A DNA stretch of 64,000 nucleotides from Tectiglobus sp965223355. Lineage in GTDB: Bacteria > Pseudomonadota > Alphaproteobacteria > Rhizobiales > Hyphomicrobiaceae. The notes under the pieces are model-generated. The model was given only the letters and a program-made list of their open reading frames with translations. It was not told where the DNA came from and did no database searches. The position numbers and the translations under genes are program-made. Every line of letters begins with the position of its first letter. The first letter of the stretch is position 1. Below are positions 58,605 to 64,000 of this stretch, piece after piece. Location: positions 4,774,001 to 4,838,000 of the forward strand of contig CBDCWE010000003.1 in assembly GCA_965223355.1 (NCBI GenBank). Direction: 5' to 3'.

Positions 58605-58676
58605 TGCTGAGCGATCGACAATGGCGTTCAACGACCGTAACGGCGGGCCGTGTTAGGCCCGGGAGGAAGGGCAGAC

Positions 58677-59795
58677 ATGACCAATAGGACGGCGGCGACG
58701 ACATCGATGAAGGGCGGCGGCTATTACAGCCAGGCAACGCGCGGCGCCAAGGACGTTATCGACAATGCTTCGGGCATGCTGACGGATGCCGTCGCCGCGG
58801 TGCCCGAGCCGCCTTCAGCGCGCGCGGTTCAGATCGCCGACTACGGCGCTGCCGACGGCGGCACATCGAAGCGAGCGATACGCAATGCGGTCGCAGCCTT
58901 GCGCGCGCGGTTTCCTGCACGCCAGATCCTGGTCACTTACACGGATCTCGCCAGCAATGATTTTTCGACGCTCTTCAAGTCGATGCAGGGGCTCGACGGT
59001 GAGACCGAGGATACCTACTACAACGAATTCGACGGCGTGTTCGTGCATGCCTGTGGGATCGGGTTTCATCGCCAGCTGTTGCCGGATGAAACACTCGACG
59101 TCGGCTTTTCGGCAACAGCCATGCATTACATCTCGGAAAAGCCGTGCGAGATCCCCGATCACGTTCACATGGTCGGTGCCAGCGGCGATGTGCTGGCGGC
59201 CTATGCCGCGCGCGCGGCGCAGGACTGGGAAAACATTCTGCTGGCGCGAGCCAAGGAGCTGGCGCCCGGCGGGCGCCTGGTATTCATGAACTTTGGCAAG
59301 GACGAACAGGGCCGCTATCTCGGCAACACCGGCGGCGTCAATATGTTCGACACGTTCGAGCGGCACTGGCGCGGGCTGGCGGCGGAAGGCAAGATCTCAA
59401 ACCAAGAATACATCGATGCCAGCTTTGCCCAGTTCTATCGGACCAAAGCTGAATTCTCGGCACCATTGGTCGATGTCGGTTGCGCCGTCCATCAGGCCGG
59501 ATTGCGATTGATCTCGGCGCACACCGGCGTGGTGCGTTGTCCGTTTCGTGCCGCATTCGAAGAGGCCGACGGCGCCATGAGCGCGCGCGAATTTGCGGTC
59601 TCGTATATCCCGACGCTCAGGTCGTGGAGCGAGACGGTGTTTGCCAATGCGCTTGATCCAGCCCGACCGGCCGATCAGCGCGCCGAACTCATTGATCTGT
59701 TCTACCAGCGCTATGAAGATCAAGTTGCCGACAACCCGGACGGTCACGCAATGGACTACGTGCATTGCTATCTGGCGATCGAAAAGACGATGTGA
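58677..59795 (+). CDS. SABATH-family (carboxyl) methyltransferase
   Basis: A 372-residue SAM-dependent methyltransferase of the SABATH type, best known from plants (salicylate, jasmonate, caffeine pathways), where it methylates small carboxylates or ring nitrogens. Matching parts are MKGGGYYSQATRGAKDVIDN, the SAM motif IADYGAADGGTSKRAIRNAV, TDLASNDFSTLFKSMQG, the aromatic substrate patch SFSATAMHYIS-like (here GFSATAMHYISEKP), and GGRLVFMNFG. Bacterial members are uncommon but known. GGAGGAAGGG precedes the ATG at 58677. The ligand is unknown. Confidence 0.88.
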   Translation: MTNRTAATTSMKGGGYYSQATRGAKDVIDNASGMLTDAVAAVPEPPSARAVQIADYGAADGGTSKRAIRNAVAALRARFPARQILVTYTDLASNDFSTLFKSMQGLDGETEDTYYNEFDGVFVHACGIGFHRQLLPDETLDVGFSATAMHYISEKPCEIPDHVHMVGASGDVLAAYAARAAQDWENILLARAKELAPGGRLVFMNFGKDEQGRYLGNTGGVNMFDTFERHWRGLAAEGKISNQEYIDASFAQFYRTKAEFSAPLVDVGCAVHQAGLRLISAHTGVVRCPFRAAFEEADGAMSAREFAVSYIPTLRSWSETVFANALDPARPADQRAELIDLFYQRYEDQVADNPDGHAMDYVHCYLAIEKTM

Positions 59796-59810
59796 TCGCC
59801 CGCGGCCAAT

Positions 59811-59958
59811 CCTGAGCGCCGTCGGTGCGTGTGCCCCGGCCCCTTGAGGGCGTCAGCCGTGCTCACCATAGCGCACGCTATGCTTGCGCACGCCTTCCCG
59901 CTCACGAACCAGGGCAGCGGATCTCAATGCACCATTTTAAGTGATTGAGACCACTAGT
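59811..59958 (+). repeat. R3 dispersed element, right half
   Basis: Matches the right half of the complete R3 at 47.5 kb, starting CTGAGCGCC and including GTGCTCACCATAGCGCACGC and the terminal CCATTTTAAGTGATTGAGAC, ending ACTAGTG. The left half and its terminal repeat are absent. The final CTAG supplies the stop codon of the SDR gene on the minus strand (59954-59956). Confidence 0.9.
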
Positions 59959-60706
59959 GAAACACGCGACCGGAATCGATCACGAGGGTCTGACCGGTGG
60001 TCGTATCACTCTTGCAGAAGGCGACTACCTGGTTGGCGCAATCGTCTTTGTCGGCGGGTCTTTCAAGGATGGCGGCGGCGGCCGCCTTGTCGATCTGGTC
60101 TTGCAAGAGATTGGCGGTTGCGCGGGTGCCTTCGATCAGGCCCGGGGCCACGCAGTTGACGGTGATCTCAGGGGCAAGCGCGACGGCCATGCACTTTGTC
60201 AGGTGATTGAGGCCGGCCTTCGAGACAGCATAGGCAATCGACGAGCCGATCGGTTGGAGGCCGGCCACTGAAGAAATGTTGACGATCCGGCCGCCGCCTT
60301 GGCGCTTCATGTATGGCGCGACGGCCTTGCACAACAGCATCGGCCCGGTGAGGTTGATGGACAGGATCTTGGTCCAGATTTCGAGCGTGAGTTCATCGAG
60401 GTTCTGGTACGGGATGGCTTTGTTGAAGGCGGCGTCGTTGATCAGAATGTCGAGGCGGCCGAAGTGCTCGCCTACACGTTCAACGAGCGCGTTGACGCTC
60501 GCTTCATCGGCAACATCGCAGGCCATGGCGCAGGCGTTGACCTGGTAGTCGCGGCGCATGGTGTCGGCGACGGTTCCGGCCTCGTCGGAGCTGCGGGCAT
60601 AGACGACGGCGATGTGGCAACCCTCGCGCGCAAGCGCATGACAGATACGCTGGCCGAGGCCGCCGTTGCCGCCCGTCACGACGGCGACTTTGTCCTTGAG
60701 ATGCAT
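59954..60706 (-). CDS. Short-chain dehydrogenase/reductase (SDR)
   Basis: A 250-residue classical SDR. The cofactor site is TGGNGGLG (11-18). NDAA (90-93) replaces the usual NNAG. The catalytic set is S145/S146 (VNISSVAG), Y159 and K163 (YAVSKAG). The C-terminus ends TLVIDSGRVFH, where the usual ending is closer to VDGG. Substrate is unknown. GGGGG lies before the ATG at 60706. The stop codon comes from the R3 end, so the native C-terminus may have been replaced. It follows the enoyl-CoA hydratase-like gene by 126 nt on the same strand. Confidence 0.92.
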   Translation of the reverse strand: MHLKDKVAVVTGGNGGLGQRICHALAREGCHIAVVYARSSDEAGTVADTMRRDYQVNACAMACDVADEASVNALVERVGEHFGRLDILINDAAFNKAIPYQNLDELTLEIWTKILSINLTGPMLLCKAVAPYMKRQGGGRIVNISSVAGLQPIGSSIAYAVSKAGLNHLTKCMAVALAPEITVNCVAPGLIEGTRATANLLQDQIDKAAAAAILERPADKDDCANQVVAFCKSDTTTGQTLVIDSGRVFH

Positions 60707-60832
60707 GTGGACCCCCTCATCAACCCTCATCAAGACGTCATCTGTTGATCGCAAGCATAGCGCTGGACCGGACGTGTCCGGAAGCTGCTGTTAACTCCTT
60801 CGCACGCCAGCCATGTCGGCGGCACCGGGTTG

Positions 60833-61621
60833 CTACTTGCCCTGCCAACTGGGCTTGCGCTTGGCGAAGAAGGCTTCAATGCCCTCCTTGAGGTCGGCGC
60901 TGGCATAGACCTGTGAGATGACGTCGTGGTCGTCGATCGGTGCGATTTGACGGCGCATGCGGCGCAGGATTTCCTTGGTAGCGCGCATGGTCAACGGCGC
61001 GTTGGCCTTGATGCGGGTTGCCAGTTCCCAGGCCCGGGCGCGGACGGCGGCATTGTCTTCAACCACTTCATTGACCAGGCCGCAGGCGAGCGCCTCGTCG
61101 GCTGCCATCAGGCGCGATGTCAGGATCAGGTCGAGCACCTTGGCTTCGCCGAGCAGGCCTTTGAGGCGGCCGAGGGTCGCAGCCGAAAGGCAGTTGCCGA
61201 GCGTGCGCGCGATCGGAAAGCCAAACTTCATATCGCGTGAGGCGATGCGCAGATCGCAAACCGAGGCGATGCCGGCGCCGCCGCCAGTGCAGGCGCCGGA
61301 AATGGCGGCGATGGTCGGCACCGGGCACATTTCCATGCGCGCGAAGTTAAGATCTCCGCTGCGCTCATACTGAATGCCTTTGTCGGCGCTGAAATCGCGA
61401 AAGATCGAGATGTCCGTGCCGGCGGCAAAGGCCTTATCGCCGGCACCGGTGATAACGATGACCTTGACGGAGCCGTCGGTTGGCGCGCCTTCGAGGATGT
61501 CGGCGATCTGGCCGTACATCTCGAGTTTCAGCGCGTTGCGCGCCTGCGGCCGGTTGATGGTGATGAGACCAATCTCGTCGGTAACGTCGTAGCGGAGCTC
61601 TTCGGAGGGACTTGTCGACAT
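60833..61621 (-). CDS. Enoyl-CoA hydratase/isomerase family protein
   Basis: A 262-residue crotonase-fold protein. The oxyanion-hole segments are present (KAFAAGTDISIF at 63-74 and GACTGGGAGIASVCDLR at 109-125). However, the two glutamates used by true hydratases are absent: G117 is where the first should be (GGGAGIA instead of GGGCELA), and the FGFPIARTLGN stretch has no second one. It is therefore probably an isomerase, hydrolase, decarboxylase or other crotonase variant. It sits 4 nt after the aminotransferase stop on the same strand and is likely cotranscribed. Confidence 0.88.
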   Translation of the reverse strand: MSTSPSEELRYDVTDEIGLITINRPQARNALKLEMYGQIADILEGAPTDGSVKVIVITGAGDKAFAAGTDISIFRDFSADKGIQYERSGDLNFARMEMCPVPTIAAISGACTGGGAGIASVCDLRIASRDMKFGFPIARTLGNCLSAATLGRLKGLLGEAKVLDLILTSRLMAADEALACGLVNEVVEDNAAVRARAWELATRIKANAPLTMRATKEILRRMRRQIAPIDDHDVISQVYASADLKEGIEAFFAKRKPSWQGK

Positions 61622-61625
61622 CGGG

Positions 61626-62837
61626 TTATGGCTTTCTGTCCTGGTTTGCTGCCGGCGCTGTATCCGACAAGTAGTCCATCGCGACCTGAACGCCGCCTTT
61701 GCTGTGCGGTACACCGGCGAGTTGCAGGCTCATTTCGACGCCCGAGAGTGTGGCAATCAGGGTGAGATCGTTGATGTCGCCGAGATGACCAATGCGAAAC
61801 ACCTTGCCGGCAACCTTGGACAAGCCGGTACCGAGCGACATGTCGAAATTGTCGAGCACGACGTTGCGGAAGCTATCGGCGTTATGGCCGGCCGGCATGA
61901 CGACCGCGGTCAGCACGGGTGAGAAATACTTCCGGTTGGTGATGAGGTTCTCAAACCCCCAGGCAGCGACTGCTCGGCGCGTCGCTTCGCCATGGCGGAC
62001 GTGGCGGGCAAAGACCTTATCGAGGCCTTCCTCGTGCAGCATATCGATTGCTTCAGCGAGGCCGTAGAGCAGGTTGGTCGCCGGCGTATAGGGGAAAAAG
62101 CCGTTGGCATTGTTGGCCAGCATTTCTTCCCACGACCAGAACAGTTTTGGCAGTTTGGCGGTTTTCGATGCCTGCAATGCTTTGTCGGAGATGGCATTGA
62201 ACGAAATGCCGGGCGGCAGCATCAGGCCCTTTTGCGATCCCGACACGGTCACGTCGACGCCCCATTCATCGTGGCGATAGTCGGCCGAGGCGAGACCCGA
62301 AATCGTGTCGACCATCAACAGGGCCGGATGGCCGGTGTTGTCGATCGCCTGGCGAACCTCGTCGATGCGTGACATGGCGCCGGTGGAGGTTTCATTGTGG
62401 ACGACGCAGACGGCCTTCAGTTCGTGGTTGGTATCGGCCTGCAGGCGCGCCGCGATGCGGTCGGCCTCGGCGCCCGAGCGCCAGTCGGTCTCGATGAATT
62501 CCGGCACCAGACCAAGTTTCAGCGCCATGTTTTTCCACAGCGTTGCAAAGTGACCGGTCTCATACATCAGCACCTTGTCACCGGGCGACATGGTGTTGAT
62601 GAGGGCGGCTTCCCACGCGCCGGTTCCTGACGCCGGGTAGATGATGACCGGTTTCTCGGTTTTGAAGATGGTTTTGATGCCGGCCAGAACCCGGTGGCCA
62701 AGCTTTTGGAATTGCGGCCCGCGGTGGTCGATCACGGGCATCGCCATCGCTTTCAAGATGCGGTCGGGGACCGGTGAAGGTCCCGGGATCTGCAGGAAGT
62801 GACGGCCTGCAATGCGCGGTTCGTTCGATCCTGCCAT
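61626..62837 (-). CDS. Class V aminotransferase (serine/alanine-glyoxylate type)
   Basis: A 403-residue PLP aminotransferase of the serine-glyoxylate / alanine-glyoxylate group, which moves an amino group onto glyoxylate to form glycine. Features are FLQIPGPSPVPDRILKAM (14-31), VIDHRGPQF (35-43), IIYPASGTGAWEAALINTM (65-83), the NETSTGAMSRIDEVRQAID segment, D177 (LLMVDTISGLASADYRHDEW), and Schiff-base K203 (SGSQKGLMLPPG). GGGAGA precedes the ATG at 62837. It heads the aminotransferase-crotonase pair. A palindrome of GntR type lies 137 nt upstream. Confidence 0.9.
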   Translation of the reverse strand: MAGSNEPRIAGRHFLQIPGPSPVPDRILKAMAMPVIDHRGPQFQKLGHRVLAGIKTIFKTEKPVIIYPASGTGAWEAALINTMSPGDKVLMYETGHFATLWKNMALKLGLVPEFIETDWRSGAEADRIAARLQADTNHELKAVCVVHNETSTGAMSRIDEVRQAIDNTGHPALLMVDTISGLASADYRHDEWGVDVTVSGSQKGLMLPPGISFNAISDKALQASKTAKLPKLFWSWEEMLANNANGFFPYTPATNLLYGLAEAIDMLHEEGLDKVFARHVRHGEATRRAVAAWGFENLITNRKYFSPVLTAVVMPAGHNADSFRNVVLDNFDMSLGTGLSKVAGKVFRIGHLGDINDLTLIATLSGVEMSLQLAGVPHSKGGVQVAMDYLSDTAPAANQDRKP

Positions 62838-62853
62838 GACGACGTCTCCCTTG

Positions 62854-62905
62854 CGGCCAGCAGCCACGTCCTGTCATACGGCCAGCAGCCACGGCCTATC
62901 ATGCG
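62854..62905 (+). repeat. 26-bp tandem duplication
   Basis: GCGGCCAGCAGCCACGTCCT and the following GGCCAGCAGCCACGGCCT are two near-identical units placed head to tail, in the 5' untranslated region of the aminotransferase gene. They may reflect slippage; no function is evident. Confidence 0.7.
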
Positions 62906-62973
62906 CCGACCTGTTTGCCGGTTTCGTTCACCGATCGCGGCAGTCCCAGATCTTTCAACCGACGCCTTCATAA

Positions 62974-62992
62974 ATTGTATACAATATACAAT
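62974..62992. promoter_or_regulatory. Candidate GntR-type operator
   Basis: ATTGTATACAAT is a perfect 12-bp palindrome, followed at once by ATATACAAT, a half-site repeat. TTGTATACAA-type boxes are typical of GntR/FCD regulators. It lies 137 nt upstream of the aminotransferase start in the otherwise gene-free 62838-63172 stretch and is much more AT-rich than its surroundings. The regulator is not identified. Confidence 0.5.
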
Positions 62993-63172
62993 GTCCCATA
63001 GAATTCCGGCGAGATCAAGCCACATTTTTTGGCGCTTCGGTCGGTCGTGAAGCTTCAACAGCTTGTCCGCGGTCAGCTCGAGGCGGCGGATTGACGTTGA
63101 CGGCCTCGCTGCAGTCTCACAACATCGACTGCTCGCGCCCGGCCCGCGCGGACAACCTCCTGAAAGTTCACA

Positions 63173-64000
63173 TCAGCTGCCAATACCACGTCGCTGCCGC
63201 CGCTCTCGCATTTGTTCAGGGTCCGGGATTGGCGTCGCTGCCAGCAAATCAATTGTGTAGTTTTGTTGCGGGTTATTGAAGATCTGATCGACCGAGCCCT
63301 GCTCGACGATCTTGCCGGATTTCATGACGATCACACGATCAGCCAACTCCTTCACAACCGGCAGGTCATGCGCAATGAAAAGGTAGGACAAGCCAAAGCT
63401 ATCGCGCAGTTCGCCCAGCAGCGAGACGATTTGCGCCTGTATCGATACATCGAGCGCCGAAACCGCTTCATCGCAAATGATGATCTCGGGTTGCAGTGCG
63501 AGCGCGCGCGCAATGGCGATGCGCTGGCGCTGGCCACCCGAAAACTCGTGCGGGTGCCGCTCGGCGTGGTCCGGTGCCATGCCGACGCTTTCGAGAAGCT
63601 CGACGACACGGTCGCGATGCCTTTCTTTGGCTATGACATCGCGATGGATCAGCCATGGCTCGGAAATAATCTCGAACACACTCATGGTTGGATTGAGTGA
63701 CGCGAAGGGATCCTGGAACACGGCTTGAAAACGCCGTCTAAAGTGCATGAGCTCATCGCCGGAGAGGCCGAAAATGTCCTTGCCGCCATACGTGGCGGAG
63801 CCGCTTGTCGGCTCAACCAGGCGCAGCAGAAGATGAGATACAGTTGTCTTGCCGGAACCGGATTCACCCACAATGCCCACGGTTTCGCCGGCATAAAGAT
63901 CGAAACTGACACCGTCACACGCCTTCACGACCTCGCCCGACCAAACGGAGAAGAGCCCACTTTGAACCTGGTAGTGCTTCGTCAACTCCTGAACACGCAG
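63173..64000 (-). CDS. Oligopeptide/dipeptide-type ABC transporter ATP-binding protein (partial)
   Basis: At least 275 residues; the gene runs off the right window edge, so its start is not visible (the frame is open upstream as LRVQELTKHY). It is an Opp/Dpp-F type ATPase: Walker A GESGSGKTT, Q-loop VFQDPFASLNP, signature FSGGQRQRIAIARAL, Walker B IIICDEAVSALD, and the H-loop IAHDL. The closing LADRVIVMKSGKIVEQGS and NNPQQNYTIDLLAATP are typical of the peptide/nickel/opine group. Permease and binding-protein genes are presumably beyond the edge. Confidence 0.92.
   Translation of the reverse strand: MRVQELTKHYQVQSGLFSVWSGEVVKACDGVSFDLYAGETVGIVGESGSGKTTVSHLLLRLVEPTSGSATYGGKDIFGLSGDELMHFRRRFQAVFQDPFASLNPTMSVFEIISEPWLIHRDVIAKERHRDRVVELLESVGMAPDHAERHPHEFSGGQRQRIAIARALALQPEIIICDEAVSALDVSIQAQIVSLLGELRDSFGLSYLFIAHDLPVVKELADRVIVMKSGKIVEQGSVDQIFNNPQQNYTIDLLAATPIPDPEQMRERRQRRGIGS

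Overview
The window looks like a piece of an alphaproteobacterial chromosome, probably Rhodospirillales or a neighbouring order. This is inferred from the gene set (AapJQMP amino-acid transporter, phasin, bactofilin, UbiH-type hydroxylase, TesB, GlnK/AmtB pair) and the GC-rich codon use. No rRNA, CRISPR array or intact transposase is present. About 50 genes are supported, plus one tRNA (Cys, GCA), and an unusually dense set of dispersed hairpin repeats.

Layout. 0-5 kb: Pcm-like methyltransferase, tRNA-Cys, an IlvD/Edd dehydratase, a small membrane protein and a bactofilin. 5.2-15.4 kb: a segment bracketed by two inverted 3' remnants of the same IS3-family element. It holds an S66 (LdcA/MccF-type) peptidase divergent from a P-loop kinase, an IS256 transposase remnant, and a GntR-aapJQMP operon that ends in two PLP aminotransferases. 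15.4-19.8 kb: selB, selA and, directly upstream on the same strand, a glutaredoxin-DinB fusion. 20-32 kb: phasin, histidine kinase, solute-binding protein, AsmA, UbiH-like, TesB, a shrunken GlnK before AmtB, an L,D-transpeptidase, a response regulator and a cNMP-binding protein. 32-43 kb: a large orphan membrane protein, a P460-like cytochrome, a zinc alcohol dehydrogenase, an HpaB-type monooxygenase, a tandem-repeat block and small membrane proteins. 43-64 kb: CoA-transferase, Baeyer-Villiger-type monooxygenase, PhyH dioxygenase, a two-subunit aconitase X, a 2OG-Fe(II) oxygenase, an SGNH hydrolase-carbamoyltransferase fusion, a flavin hydroxylase, a 3-hydroxyisobutyrate dehydrogenase-like gene, threonine aldolase, SABATH methyltransferase, SDR, an enoyl-CoA hydratase-like gene, a serine-glyoxylate-type aminotransferase and an oligopeptide-type ABC ATPase cut by the window end.

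Most notable result. The DinB gene upstream of selA would normally be called from an internal ATG at 19669. The same frame continues upstream through one in-frame TGA (19736-19738) to an ATG at 19774 with a good ribosome site. This restores a complete glutaredoxin fold in which TGA takes the place of the first cysteine of the CxxC redox motif (U-T-S-C). With selA and selB next door, this is most simply a selenoprotein, glutaredoxin(UxxC)-DinB. selD and selC (tRNA-Sec) are not in the window.

Second theme. Three unrelated dispersed repeat families are present: R1, about 137 bp with two hairpins; R2, about 183 bp with five hairpins; R3, about 277 bp with terminal inverted repeats. All have outer ends beginning TAG, most copies sit on CTAG or TTAG, and their TAG frequently serves as the stop codon of the adjoining gene. 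R1 copies show compensatory changes in their stems. They behave like non-autonomous transposable elements with a TA-type target, but no matching transposase is in the window.
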